Shown in pieces: positions 16,813-28,639 of a stretch of DNA of 64,000 bases. The position numbers and the translations under genes were made by a program. The stretch is from Photorhabdus luminescens subsp. luminescens (GTDB lineage: Bacteria > Pseudomonadota > Gammaproteobacteria > Enterobacterales > Enterobacteriaceae): the NCBI RefSeq assembly GCF_001083805.1, contig NZ_JXSK01000002.1:558001-622000 (forward strand). Reading direction: 5' to 3'. Below the pieces are notes generated by a model, which saw only the letters and a list, made by a program, of their open reading frames with translations, made no database searches and was not told the origin of the DNA. Every line of letters begins with the position of its first letter. Within the stretch, counting starts at the first letter, position 1.

Positions 16813-17934
16813 ATGGTGAAAAAAGTCGGTTTAATCGGTTGGCGGGGAATGGTGGGCTCTGTTTTGTTGCAGCGCATGCTGGAAGAAAACGATTTTCAAG
16901 GTATTGTCCCTCACTTTTATAGTACATCGAGTGCCGGCTCCTCTGGCCCTATTATTGATGGCATTACTTATCAACTTAAAGACGCCAACGCAGTTAACGA
17001 GTTGGCAGAAATGGACATAATTATTACCTGCCAAGGTGGAAACTACACTAAGGCAATTTATCCTGTTCTCAAGGCCAGTGGCTGGCAAGGCTATTGGATT
17101 GATGCCGCCTCGGCGTTGCGCATGGATAAGGACGCCTGCATCATCCTCGATCCAGTCAACCGTAGCCAAATCGATCATAAAGTTAGCAAAGGCACCAAAC
17201 TTTTCGTTGGCGGAAACTGTTCTATCACACTGAGTCTTATGGGACTAGCTGGTCTTGTGAAAGCTGACCTAATTGAATGGATGAGCTTGATGACCTACCA
17301 ATCCGCTTCTGGCGCGGGTGCCAAGTATGTGCGTGAACTGATAGCACAAAATGCATATATCAGCCAACACTTGAACACAGATGATCTAGCCGACAAAGGC
17401 TCCATACTACCTCTGGTAAAAAAAGTTACCAATCTGATCGACAGCCCGGAATTGCCTACACAAGCTTTCGGTGTGCCTTTGATAGGTAGCATCATCCCTT
17501 GGATTGACAGCGATCTCGGTGACGGCAACAGCCGCGAAGAATGGAAAGGCGAAGTAGAAACCAACAAAATCCTAGGCCTCCAACCCGGTACCATCAAGGT
17601 CAACGGTCTGTGTATTCGCGTCGGTGTAATTCGCTGTCACAGTGCAGCTATCACCATGAAGTTGAAACGCGATGTCAGCGAGACCGAATTTGCTGAATTA
17701 GTACAAAGTGCTCATCCGTGGGTGAACCATGTGCCCAACAACAAAGAAGAGAGCGTCAGCAAGTTAACCCCAGCCGCTATCAGTGGTTCTTTACATATAG
17801 GTGTAGGCCGTTATAAGAAAATGTCACTGAACAATGAACCAATTTATTCGGTCCTTACCGTAGGCGATCAACTACTGTGGGGTGCAGCCGAACCGTTGCG
17901 CCGTATGTTAAATATTCTGCTCAACCGAGCGTAA
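16813..17934 (+). CDS. asd: aspartate-semialdehyde dehydrogenase
   Basis: NADPH-dependent reduction of aspartyl phosphate, feeding lysine/diaminopimelate, threonine and methionine synthesis. 373 aa from MVKKVGLIGWRGMVGS, with the nucleotide-binding GWRGMVGS at 9-16, the catalytic Cys at 136 in VGGNCS, and the substrate-binding region RVGVIRCHSAA and TPAAISGSL. The frame is open upstream to 16741, but the conserved N-terminus fixes the start. Compared with E. coli Asd it is clearly divergent, and the locus is not the usual enterobacterial one, so it may be an extra, transferred copy. Confidence 0.93.
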   Translation: MVKKVGLIGWRGMVGSVLLQRMLEENDFQGIVPHFYSTSSAGSSGPIIDGITYQLKDANAVNELAEMDIIITCQGGNYTKAIYPVLKASGWQGYWIDAASALRMDKDACIILDPVNRSQIDHKVSKGTKLFVGGNCSITLSLMGLAGLVKADLIEWMSLMTYQSASGAGAKYVRELIAQNAYISQHLNTDDLADKGSILPLVKKVTNLIDSPELPTQAFGVPLIGSIIPWIDSDLGDGNSREEWKGEVETNKILGLQPGTIKVNGLCIRVGVIRCHSAAITMKLKRDVSETEFAELVQSAHPWVNHVPNNKEESVSKLTPAAISGSLHIGVGRYKKMSLNNEPIYSVLTVGDQLLWGAAEPLRRMLNILLNRA

Positions 17935-18040
17935 TAAAATAGATAAAAAATCAGAATGATGAACATATATATTACATTACCCTTAAGGATAAGCCATGCA
18001 TCAATATTTAGGTTAATTACGGCTTACAGTTGGCGTTTTG

Positions 18041-18202
18041 TCACCGCCTTTTCATACTGTTAACTAGCATTTGAGCCATTTCATCGTCTGTTTTTTTTAC
18101 CTTCTCTTTGGCTACTAGCGCCTTCCTGATTTACAACGCGTTCTGTCTCGGCGCGTTGTGAGTCCAAACCCGATAAAGTGGGTGATAGAACTGACTTTAA
18201 GT
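18041..18202 (-). pseudogene. frameshifted C-terminal gene relic
   Basis: On the minus strand SGLDSQRAETERVVNQEGAS continues to SQREGKK, then breaks at a run of eight A (18098-18091); one base further the frame continues TDDEMAQMLVNSMKRR-stop. Joined, the two parts form a smooth hydrophilic C-terminus, so a single-base change in the homopolymer is the likely break. Family not recognised. The remainder of 17935-18430 is without genes. Confidence 0.4.
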
Positions 18203-18277
18203 ATTAGCGTTATGTAGTTTCACCAACAAAGGGAACTAAACAAATCACTAACTCTATAACAGGACCTGATTTCATGA

Positions 18278-20449
<2,172 letters not shown>

Positions 20450-20500
20450 TGATGAATAATAGCAGTCACAGACAATCGTAAAACAGAATAAATCCTCCAG

Positions 20501-20535
20501 CCGCGCCATTCCTGGCGCGGACATTGTTACTCTTT
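20501..20535 (+). terminator. terminator-like hairpin between fadH and sstT
   Basis: Stem CCGCGCCA (20501-20508) with TGGCGCGG (20513-20520), followed by a modest T-rich tail (ACATTGTTACTCTTTCT). Lies between converging genes. Confidence 0.6.
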
Positions 20536-20581
20536 CTACCTACTTATCTGTATTTTTATTAAACCTGAATACTTAAATCAA

Positions 20582-21829
20582 TTAATTACGCCGGGCTAGC
20601 TGATCCGACTCCAGACGGTGATCCTCAGCCTGGCAAACAGCGGCAGTGAACAATACATCGGTAGAAGAGTTCAGACTCGTTTCCGCAGAATCCTGTATTA
20701 CACCAATAATCAAACCGACCGCCACAACCTGCATAGCAATCTCATTGGAAATGCCAAACATACTACAAGCCAGAGGGATCAACAGTAAGGAACCACCAGC
20801 CACACCAGAAGCGCCACAGGCACAAATTGCAGCAACCACACTCAGTAATAATGCAGTAGGCAGATCAACCGGCATACCAAGCGTACTGACCGCTGCCAGA
20901 GTCAATACCGTAATAGTCACCGCAGCGCCCTCCATATTAATGGTTGCTCCCAGCGGGATAGACACTGAATAAGTATCTTCATGTAGATTCATACGGCGGC
21001 ACATCGCCATATTCACTGGAATATTGGCAGCCGAACTGCGAGTGAAAAATGCAGTTACGCCACTTTCACGCAGGCAAGCAAATACCAGTGGATAAGGATT
21101 ACGACGAATTTTCCAGTAAACAATCAATGGGTTTACAATGAGTGCCATAACCAACATACAACTCAGTAATACCACCAACAATTGGACATATCCCAGTAAG
21201 GCGCCAAATCCCGTTTCTGCAATCGTTGAAGACACCAGACCAAAAATACCAATCGGCGCCAAACGAATGACCACTCGAACAATCTGAGTAACCGCTTCAG
21301 ACATATCATGAATCAGAGATTTAGTTGAGTCTGTTGCATGACGCAAGGCGATACCCAAACCAATAGCCCAGGCAAGAATACCAATATAGTTACCATTCAG
21401 TAGTGCGTTTACTGGATTAGCGACGACATTGACCAGTATTCCTTTAATCACCTCCATAATGCTTTCAGGTGGAGACATCTGAGCATCATTGACAGCTAGC
21501 ACCAGTTGTAACGGGAATATAAAACTACCGGCCACGGCAACCAGCGCAGCAAAAAATGTACCCAAGATATAGAGGATAAGAATTGGACGAATATTGGTTT
21601 TCTGACCTTCTTTATGGTTAGCAATAGAAGACATAACCAGAATCCATACCAATACTGGGGCTACTGCTTTTAAAGCGCCAACGAACAATGTCCCAAGCAA
21701 ACCGACTGATTTAGCAACCGAAGGCGTCAACCACGCTAACAGTATCCCTGCAATTAAACCTACCAAAATTTGTTTAACCAGGCTCCCTTGTACAAGGTAA
21801 TACACGAAGCCACGTTTTTGTTTTTCCAT
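20582..21829 (-). CDS. sstT: serine/threonine:Na+ symporter SstT
   Basis: 415 aa dicarboxylate/amino acid:cation symporter family (E. coli SstT 414 aa). The serine-rich reentrant loop [14 protein letters not shown] near residue 268 and the sodium-site motifs [12 protein letters not shown] and [11 protein letters not shown] are intact, with about eight membrane helices. Imports serine and threonine with sodium. Confidence 0.96.
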   Translation of the reverse strand: MEKQKRGFVYYLVQGSLVKQILVGLIAGILLAWLTPSVAKSVGLLGTLFVGALKAVAPVLVWILVMSSIANHKEGQKTNIRPILILYILGTFFAALVAVAGSFIFPLQLVLAVNDAQMSPPESIMEVIKGILVNVVANPVNALLNGNYIGILAWAIGLGIALRHATDSTKSLIHDMSEAVTQIVRVVIRLAPIGIFGLVSSTIAETGFGALLGYVQLLVVLLSCMLVMALIVNPLIVYWKIRRNPYPLVFACLRESGVTAFFTRSSAANIPVNMAMCRRMNLHEDTYSVSIPLGATINMEGAAVTITVLTLAAVSTLGMPVDLPTALLLSVVAAICACGASGVAGGSLLLIPLACSMFGISNEIAMQVVAVGLIIGVIQDSAETSLNSSTDVLFTAAVCQAEDHRLESDQLARRN

Positions 21830-21863
21830 AGCTGATCCATTTTATTAACAGTTCTATTAAGCC

Positions 21864-21990
21864 TATACCCTATGGATTTCAAGATGCATCGCGACGGCAA
21901 GGGAGAGAATCCCCGGGAGCATAGATAACTATGTGACCGGGGTGAGCGAGTGCAGCCAACAAAGAGGCAACTTGAAAGATAACGGGTATA
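21864..21990 (-). repeat. ERIC element 1 (127 bp)
   Basis: Imperfect palindrome bounded by TATACCC and GGGTATA, containing GTGACCGGGGTGAGCG, close to the ERIC core. Intergenic between sstT and alx. The rest of the 416-bp gap holds no gene. Confidence 0.9.
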
Positions 21991-22245
21991 TATTTTTCTG
22001 TGTTTGCTTCCTCAGTATAGGGAAGCCAAGAGTAGTGAAAAGCGGCGATAGTTAAAATATACAACCTCGCCAGCACTTATTAACAATACATTCACATTTG
22101 TGTGATCAAAACGGCAATTTACACATTTACAAAACACAATTATTTGTTTTTATGTTTAACCATTTCGCAGCAATTTAAGACAAGAAGAAACCATATCTTC
22201 CCATTCAAGAAAGATATGGTTATCTGTTAAAAAATAGTTACCTAA

Positions 22246-23208
22246 TTACTGGATCTCTTTAGTTTTGTACTTATTTACCCAAACATTAATAATCATTGTT
22301 ATTGTTAAAATACTCGCCACAGTTCCCAAAGAAATCCCCATAGGAATATGATAAAAATCCATTATTAGCATTTTAATACCGATAAATACCAGAATGACTG
22401 ATAAGCCATATTTCAGCATTGTAAATTTCTCTGCCACACCTGCCAGTAAAAAATACATTGCACGTAATCCTAAAATAGCGAAAAGATTAGAGGTCAAAAC
22501 AATAAAAGGATCTGTAGTCACGGCAAAAATAGCAGGAATACTGTCTACCGCAAAAATAACGTCGCTAATTTCAACCAAAATTAGCACTAAGATTAGTGGA
22601 GTCGCATATAACAAACCTTTTTCTTTCACAAAGAAACGTTCTCCGTGAAGATTATCAGTGATACGAATATGCGCTTTTAGCCAACGGACAAAAGGTTTAT
22701 CGCCTATCGGGGAATCATCCTCTTTCGCCAACGCCATCTTAACGCCAGTAATCAGCAGAAAGATGCCGAACAGATAGAGTATCCAACTAAATTGAGAAAC
22801 CAACCAACTCCCTGCAAAGATCATCACGGTACGCAGCACAATTGCGCCTAAGACACCGTAAATGAGCACCCGACGTTGCAAATTTGCCGGAATAGCAAAA
22901 TAGCTAAATAACATCAGCCAAACAAATACATTATCAACAGCAAGTGCTTTCTCCAGTAAATACCCGGTAAGGAAAGCCATTGCCTGACTATTAGCAACAG
23001 CTTCCCCTACGGTTTCTCTGCAATACCACCATAATCCTAATGCAAATAAGAGCGACAAGCTTACCCAAATTACACTCCAGACAGCAGCTTGGCAAAACGA
23101 CATTGCTTGCTCTTTCTTACGTCCCTGTAAGGATAGATCCAGCAACAACATAATCGTAATTAAGACAGCGAAACTTCCCCATAAAAGAGGATTACCCACA
23201 GAGTTCAT
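22246..23208 (-). CDS. alx: TerC-family membrane protein Alx
   Basis: 320 aa (E. coli Alx 321), integral membrane protein of the TerC family linked to manganese export and alkaline response. The acidic transmembrane motifs [16 protein letters not shown] (about 85-100) and [19 protein letters not shown] (about 212-230) are present. Preceded by a yybP-ykoY riboswitch, as in E. coli. SD-like GAGAGAAAG before ATG. Confidence 0.95.
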   Translation of the reverse strand: MNSVGNPLLWGSFAVLITIMLLLDLSLQGRKKEQAMSFCQAAVWSVIWVSLSLLFALGLWWYCRETVGEAVANSQAMAFLTGYLLEKALAVDNVFVWLMLFSYFAIPANLQRRVLIYGVLGAIVLRTVMIFAGSWLVSQFSWILYLFGIFLLITGVKMALAKEDDSPIGDKPFVRWLKAHIRITDNLHGERFFVKEKGLLYATPLILVLILVEISDVIFAVDSIPAIFAVTTDPFIVLTSNLFAILGLRAMYFLLAGVAEKFTMLKYGLSVILVFIGIKMLIMDFYHIPMGISLGTVASILTITMIINVWVNKYKTKEIQ

Positions 23209-23225
23209 TTTCTTTCTCTCACAAA

Positions 23226-23446
23226 TAAAAACGGCTGAAGTCTCAGAAGACGCCAGCCGCTGCTATATTTCTTCCCCACATCGTGGAGATGGATGTATTG
23301 CAAGCAACCCTCGCCTTCTGGCAAGGTCTCACTTACAACACAGAAAATGTACCATCAGGTAAAGTTCAAGGTTGCCCGGCTACCGGATGCTGTTGCATCG
23401 TAATGACGATAAACCGACAAGGAAGTTACTCCCCTTTGCTGTGGTG
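23226..23446 (-). promoter_or_regulatory. yybP-ykoY manganese riboswitch (PRE element) of alx
   Basis: Leader of alx on the minus strand. The conserved GGGGAGTA starts the aptamer (about 23437-23429), and TGAGACCTTGCC forms the second part of the Mn2+ site. The expression platform is a terminator hairpin CGGCTG...CAGCCG (23259-23232) followed by TTTTTATTT, 20 bp before the alx ATG. In E. coli the same element (SraF/PRE) switches alx with Mn2+ and high pH. Confidence 0.85.
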
Positions 23447-23714
23447 AAAAATAAATCAAATTGATACAAGAATCAATCTACCACTGAAAAAATAATAAAT
23501 TGGCAATAAAAACAGTAGGCACAAATGCAATTCATCTGAATTAAGAAGCCTAACAGGCCAACTTCATAGACTCATTTCCTATCCGATTTTAGTGAACGTT
23601 CAATTGATCACCAAAATTTTCTGTTTAGTCACTCTTGATTTTGTTACAGTGACGCAGGCCACGTTATTTGCCCTTTTCAATCGAGTAAAAAGGCATTAAA
23701 ACCAGCCAAATAAC

Positions 23715-23731
23715 GTAAAATAGGATGTAAT
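23715..23731 (+). promoter_or_regulatory. possible CpxR box upstream of yqjA
   Basis: GTAAA-N7-GTAAT, nine of ten matches to the CpxR half-sites, 60 bp before the yqjA ATG. yqjA is Cpx-activated in E. coli. Weak on sequence alone. The rest of 23447-23791 is AT-rich with an inverted repeat (CGTTATTTG near 23662 and CAAATAACG near 23707). Confidence 0.3.
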
Positions 23732-23791
23732 TTAATCGGTTTAGCCTCATGCTTTCAGGATGAACGAACAAAGGCATTTTAGGAACACCTG

Positions 23792-24463
23792 ATGGAAATA
23801 GTAAAAGAACTTATATATGCACTTTGGTACCAAGATTATGAAACTCTGGCCAACCCATCCCTATTATGGGCCATTTATATCATGCTATTTTTGATCCTCT
23901 TCCTTGAAAATGGCCTCCTCCCTGCCGCATTCTTACCAGGAGACAGCCTGCTTATACTCGTTGGCGTATTGATTGCCAAAGGCGCAATGAGTTTCCCTCT
24001 AACAATTGTAATATTAACTGCCGGAGCAAGCTTAGGTTGCTGGATCGGTTATCTACAGGGAAAATGGCTAGGAAATACCAAAATAGTGCAAGGCTGGCTT
24101 TCTCATCTCCCAACCTACTACCACCAAAGAGCTTACAGTCTTTTTCATCGTCACGGCCTGTCTGCTTTACTTATCGGCCGCTTCCTCGCATTTGTCAGAA
24201 CCCTTCTACCAACATTTGCAGGTCTGACAGGTCTACAAAACAGCCGTTTCCAGTTTTTTAACTGGCTCAGTGGCTTCCTGTGGGTCATGATCCTTACCTC
24301 TTTAGGTTATGCACTTGGTAAGACCCCCATTTTCCGTCAGTATGAAGACTTGGTAATGAATTTCCTGATATTACTACCACTTGCTTTACTCATTATTGGT
24401 TTTAGCGGCAGTTTGTTAGTTGTGTGGCGTAAAAAAACCTGCCAATCCCCTCAAAAAAAGTAA
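23792..24463 (+). CDS. yqjA: DedA family membrane protein YqjA
   Basis: 223 aa (E. coli 220). DedA/VTT-domain membrane protein with the N-terminal [16 protein letters not shown] motif and the [19 protein letters not shown] motif near residue 130. DedA proteins support the membrane potential and undecaprenyl phosphate/lipid recycling; YqjA and YghB are redundant in E. coli for division and temperature tolerance. Confidence 0.95.
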   Translation: MEIVKELIYALWYQDYETLANPSLLWAIYIMLFLILFLENGLLPAAFLPGDSLLILVGVLIAKGAMSFPLTIVILTAGASLGCWIGYLQGKWLGNTKIVQGWLSHLPTYYHQRAYSLFHRHGLSALLIGRFLAFVRTLLPTFAGLTGLQNSRFQFFNWLSGFLWVMILTSLGYALGKTPIFRQYEDLVMNFLILLPLALLIIGFSGSLLVVWRKKTCQSPQKK

Positions 24464-24657
24464 TTAATTCCAATAAAGCCTAATATTCCTCCCTGCTGTA
24501 GATAGAAGTATTGTTTGCAGCAGAACAGTGAAATATCTCTAATGTTTTTTATTCACCTTTCCAAATATAAGCTATATTTAAGGATAGTCTTTTCCGGCAT
24601 CAGGAAAAGCGACTAACTAAGTCAAATATACACACCTTACATTGAGGAGTAATCTAC

Positions 24658-24963
24658 ATGTCACAGATGAAAAACACTGAAGATCTACGCATTGAACTAA
24701 AATCACTCGCAGAGACACTGGAAGAAGTGATCAAAAGCTCTGGTGATAAATCCAAAGTCGAGTTGGAAGAACTTCGCAACAAAGTAGAGGAAGTCATCAA
24801 AGATACTCGTTTTAAACTCGGTAATGCCAGCGATATGGTTGTTAAGAAAACAAAAGATATGGCGGGCCGTGCCGATCTCTATGTTCATGATAAGCCATGG
24901 ACAAGCATCGGTATAGGTACTGTGGTCGGTGCCGTATTAGGTGTATTATTAGCTAAACGCTAA
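24658..24963 (+). CDS. yqjD: DUF883 membrane-anchored protein YqjD
   Basis: 101 aa: a long charged amphipathic helix (about 10-75) and a C-terminal membrane segment GIGTVVGAVLGVLLAKR. E. coli YqjD/ElaB/YgaM bind stationary-phase ribosomes and anchor them to the membrane. GAGGAG ribosome site. In E. coli mzrA and yqjC come between yqjA and yqjD; neither is in the 194-bp gap here. Confidence 0.92.
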   Translation: MSQMKNTEDLRIELKSLAETLEEVIKSSGDKSKVELEELRNKVEEVIKDTRFKLGNASDMVVKKTKDMAGRADLYVHDKPWTSIGIGTVVGAVLGVLLAKR

Positions 24964-24964
24964 T

Positions 24965-25366
24965 ATGAGTAACTCATCCAAATCTCAAGGCCCCGGTAAA
25001 GGGGTCCTTGATATTCTCCAACGTATTGCCACTGTTGTTGTCGAGATAGTCGAAACTCGTTTGCAACTCATCGTTGTAGAGTTGGAAAAAGAAAAAGCCA
25101 CTTTGATACAGCTGATAGTCATAGCCAGCCTGACATTACTGCTCACCGCTTTCGGCCTCATGTGTCTACTTGTTATGATTTTTTGGGCTATCGATCCCAA
25201 CTGGCGTTTTACCGTATTAGCAAGTACTACTGGCACACTACTCGTTTTGGCGCTGATTGGCCTTATATGGACCATCAGGAAAGCGAGGAGTTCAACATTA
25301 CTTAGCGCTACCCGCGAGCAACTTAAGATCGACCGAGAAATGCTGGAAGATTACAGTAATGAGTAA
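24965..25366 (+). CDS. yqjE: phage holin family protein YqjE
   Basis: 133 aa with two membrane helices (about 48-72 and 78-103) between charged ends; DUF1469/phage-holin-like superfamily. It starts one base after the yqjD stop and overlaps yqjK. Function unknown; probably works with YqjD at the inner membrane. Confidence 0.9.
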   Translation: MSNSSKSQGPGKGVLDILQRIATVVVEIVETRLQLIVVELEKEKATLIQLIVIASLTLLLTAFGLMCLLVMIFWAIDPNWRFTVLASTTGTLLVLALIGLIWTIRKARSSTLLSATREQLKIDREMLEDYSNE

Positions 25367-25613
25367 ACAAAGTCAGGAAAAAAAGCTGAAAAAACAGCAG
25401 CTACTCAGAAATATCCAGCTACAACGACTTGAACTTTCCAACAATACACAGCTCTGGAAGAATTTCACTGAACCTTATGACAAAAGCTGGCAAAAGCTTT
25501 TGTCATTAAAACCCTATCTGCGACCCGCAATCCATGCGATCTCTTTATATAGCCTCCGTCATCCTGTGAAATTTTATCATTTGTCCCGCTATATCATTCG
25601 ACTATTGAAATGA
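25359..25613 (+). CDS. yqjK: YqjK-like family protein
   Basis: 84 aa from MSKQSQEKKLKK; matches the E. coli YqjK pattern (R/K-rich N-terminus with LLRNIQLQRLEL, then SWQKLLSLKP and RHPVKF). The ATG overlaps the last codons of yqjE, so translation is probably coupled. Function unknown. Confidence 0.88.
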   Translation: MSKQSQEKKLKKQQLLRNIQLQRLELSNNTQLWKNFTEPYDKSWQKLLSLKPYLRPAIHAISLYSLRHPVKFYHLSRYIIRLLK

Positions 25614-25837
25614 AAATGGTAATAATTCTTCATAATATCCCCCGTTGATGATCACTCTGGTTGCTTATATTCAAAAACTTTGTATAAAATTGTTAATAAT
25701 CCTTGCTTACAACTAAGTTCATCTCTCTTTAGTATGCATTCCATCCGTTAATGATTAACAAATTGTGCTGTCTTCGGTTGGTACAAGTTAATCATCAAAC
25801 AAATTATTATTACTTTTCTGTGCCTTAGGAGTTGTTA

Positions 25838-26233
25838 ATGAAAAAATTTGAAGATAGTACCCTGTTACTGGCTCGCATTTTGATGCCAATTCTGTTCATC
25901 GTTGCAGGCTATGGAAAATTAGGTGATTCCTACGTGGGTACTCAGCAATATATGAATGCTATGGGCGTTCCTGGATTTCTATTACCACTGACGATCTTAC
26001 TTGAATTAGGTGGTGGTCTGGCAGTTCTATTTGGTTTCTTAACTCGCACCACCGCGTTATTTACCTTTGGTTTCTGCATCTTGACTGCCATACTCTTCCA
26101 CAACAATTTTGCGGAAGGCATGAACCAGACTATGTTTCTCAAGAACCTGACCATCGGTGGAGGTTATCTGTTACTGGCTACCACAGGTCCAGGTAAATTC
26201 AGTATTGACCGCCTGATGAAGAGAAACTGGTAA
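25838..26233 (+). CDS. yqjF: DoxX family inner-membrane protein YqjF
   Basis: 131 aa from MKKFEDSTLLLARILMP, nearly identical in layout to E. coli YqjF: four membrane helices and the family block LELGGGLAVLFGFLTRTTALF. A TTG two codons upstream is less likely; the ATG has TAGGAGTTG before it. Last gene of the yqj cluster. Confidence 0.92.
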   Translation: MKKFEDSTLLLARILMPILFIVAGYGKLGDSYVGTQQYMNAMGVPGFLLPLTILLELGGGLAVLFGFLTRTTALFTFGFCILTAILFHNNFAEGMNQTMFLKNLTIGGGYLLLATTGPGKFSIDRLMKRNW

Positions 26234-26370
26234 TATCCTGCAATGACTATTATTTATCTGAAAAATAACAGTTTTCAGGTAAAAGGCGAAACGATCAAAA
26301 TCCCCCTTTCGCTCAAGGATTTTATCCGCCAGATATCTAATATTCAGAAGATAAATAACAAGCCGAAAGA

Positions 26371-26399
26371 TCTCGCAGATCTTTCGGCTCACTTTAATC
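26371..26399. terminator. 12-bp hairpin downstream of yqjF
   Basis: Perfect stem AGCCGAAAGATC (26371-26382) and GATCTTTCGGCT (26388-26399) around TCGCA, without a T-run on the plus strand. Probably a 3'-end structure for the yqj transcript. Confidence 0.5.
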
Positions 26400-26655
26400 A
26401 ATAAACCAAACGTCTATTGAATCACAGTAACTCTGGTAAAATAGTTATTTTATCAAAATAAATAACCATCTCAATTTTCGGTGATAAATAATTAGACCCA
26501 TGCTTGATAATAAATTAAATTTAATATATTTAGAGGTTATTTTGTCCAATTCAGTTTTTAATCACAATAATCAACTCATGTAAAATATAATAAAAACGCA
26601 AAAATAAATTATAATAACCACATAAACCAATAGCAAAAATACTATATCAATTGAT

Positions 26656-26782
26656 TATACCCGTTATCTTTCAAGTTGCCTCTTTGTTGGCTGCGCTCAC
26701 TCACCCCGGTCACATAGTTATCTATGCTCCCGGGGATTCACTCCCTTGCCGTCGCGATGCATCTTGAAATCCATAGGGTATA
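26656..26782 (+). repeat. ERIC element 2 (127 bp)
   Basis: Starts TATACCCGTTATC and ends AGGGTATA; nearly the same sequence as elements 1, 4 and 5. It lies in a 1.4-kb AT-rich gap between yqjF and yhaJ. Apart from the relic at 27303 the gap has no gene. Confidence 0.9.
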
Positions 26783-27302
26783 TATTAAACATCATCACAA
26801 TATAATTTCTCAAATTTATTTAATTTACTTTCATAAGATTGACTAAAATCACCACATATTAAATTAAAAAATAGTCATAAAACCCTGTAAATCATTCTGT
26901 TATTTCATGAAAACTATAATCATTCCAGTATTAAATTATTATTTGGATAGCGATTCAACTTAAAGAAAACACATTTTTATTATTCAATTTTATGATTAAC
27001 ACCTTTTCTCAATTAATTATCCATTCTTATATCAAGTCCAACACAAAAATAAAAAATCAACATTATTCACTTAAATTAAAACTACTCCAACAATAGCCGA
27101 ATTTCTTATATCATAAAAACCACAACGGTAATTCAATATTACAACATTGGTTTTAAATATATAAAAATTTATTTTTTAAATTATAGCAAAAAATTAAAAA
27201 CCACATGTTCGCTAATTAAGTAACTTTGTTTTCATCCCGCCCAAAATGCCTATGCCAGATATTCGCATAACTCTTCATTTAATAAGCAAATAGGTAAGGA
27301 AA

Positions 27303-27503
27303 ATAAAATACAAATCAATTATTTATACCATTATTTATTTAATACCATCTTATGCTACTGGAGCCGAAAAATTAAAGGATATTTGCGATAGTAAATTAAT
27401 TCCTAATACATCTATAAGCAGTATAAATATTACAAGCAACCAAAATAGAAATGGACCCGCCATAAATGTATTAATAGAGAAACAACGGTATAATACATAT
27501 TGA
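27303..27503 (+). pseudogene. relic of a small secreted protein, no normal start codon
   Basis: A 66-codon frame reads IKYKSIIYTIIYLIPSYATG, a plausible signal peptide, followed by AEKLKDICDSK and ending KQRYNTY. An AAGGA ribosome site lies correctly placed upstream, but the codon at the start position is ATA, so an ATG-to-ATA change may have silenced it. The mature part (about 46 aa) is short and may itself be truncated. Family not recognised; local AT content is very high. Confidence 0.35.
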
Positions 27504-27632
27504 CTGCTCCCCGCCCTATCGAAACTATCGCAAAAGGCGAGGGTTGACGGCGTTTTTCGCTAAGCAATCATCAAATCATGTTCTTACAGCCTATATTCTA
27601 ATTTGATTGCTCATATAATAGATAGCTTCTAC

Positions 27633-28529
27633 TTACCGACTAACAAACAATTTAGGGATTTCCCGCAAACACCAAGACTTAGCTTCCCCCATACTGTCTC
27701 GTCGCCATGCCATAATGACATTTGTATCATGACTGTATTCAGAGCTAATCACCCGCAAACGGCCCTCAATAATATCTTGTTCCACCATAGGATAAGGCAT
27801 GGTAGCAACTCCTAGCCCAGCTAAGAGAGCCCGGCGTTTATCTTCCAGAGAGCTTACTGTCAAACGCTGTTGCTTATCTAACAATTGAACCGTCAATACT
27901 GGGCGCTCCCTCGCTGTATCTGCTACAGCAATACCACGGTACTTCACCCTTGTGACATCGGACAAAGGCTCCGGCTCTTGATGTATAGGATGATCAGGGC
28001 TAGCGACATAAACATTGGTAATGCTATAAAGCTGACGTGAATTAATTTCTGCCGACGCGCGAAAATGCATATCTGGTGCAATAACAATATCCGCCCGACC
28101 AGTTTCCAACCTCTCCCATGCACCAGCCAAAACCTCCGTCAATAAAGAGAGCTGAGTATTCGATTTTTGAGCAAGTTTACCCACTAACGGGAATAATGAA
28201 GAAGCCGGAACTAATGCTTCACAAACAATTGTCATGTGAGTTTCCCAACCTCTCGCTAATGCTTCTGCATCAGCGGTTAATTTGTCAGCAGCTTCAAGCA
28301 ATTGACGTCCACGCTCAAGCAACATACGACCAACATTGGTGAATTTAGTTCTGTGACCCGAACGGTCAAACAGTACCACATCCAACTCCTCTTCTAATTT
28401 TTGCATCGTATAGCTAAGTGCAGAAGGAACACGGCCAAGCTCATCAGCAGCCGCAGCAAAACTTCCCCGCCGGTCAATCGCATCCATGACCCGGAGAGAT
28501 TCCAGTGTAAGCGCTCGTTCTTTGCTCAT
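27633..28529 (-). CDS. yhaJ: LysR-family transcriptional regulator YhaJ
   Basis: 298 aa, highly similar to E. coli YhaJ from MSKERALTLESLRVMDAIDRR through the winged HTH (SFAAAADELGRVPSALSYTMQKLEEEL, about 23-47) to the effector domain end WCLREIPKL. YhaJ senses aromatic compounds and regulates yqjF and virulence genes in some E. coli. Divergent from yhaK. Confidence 0.96.
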   Translation of the reverse strand: MSKERALTLESLRVMDAIDRRGSFAAAADELGRVPSALSYTMQKLEEELDVVLFDRSGHRTKFTNVGRMLLERGRQLLEAADKLTADAEALARGWETHMTIVCEALVPASSLFPLVGKLAQKSNTQLSLLTEVLAGAWERLETGRADIVIAPDMHFRASAEINSRQLYSITNVYVASPDHPIHQEPEPLSDVTRVKYRGIAVADTARERPVLTVQLLDKQQRLTVSSLEDKRRALLAGLGVATMPYPMVEQDIIEGRLRVISSEYSHDTNVIMAWRRDSMGEAKSWCLREIPKLFVSR

Positions 28530-28639
28530 ATTTTTCTCAATCAGGAAATTTGAATATGGTGACCAGATTAACTGGCTAACATTTCGCCGTCCAGATAATT
28601 ACTATTCTTAGTGTGTGTTTTTTTAAGGTAACCGCCATC

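Noticed and set aside
16469-16927. 152-codon minus-strand frame overlapping the asd start
   Set aside because: No ribosome site or recognisable domain, and it overlaps the conserved N-terminus of asd on the other strand.
27504-27560. IS200/IS605 element end
   Set aside because: CCCCGCCCT and AGGCGAGGG suggest one, but no transposase remnant or second end is visible, so no mobile element is called.
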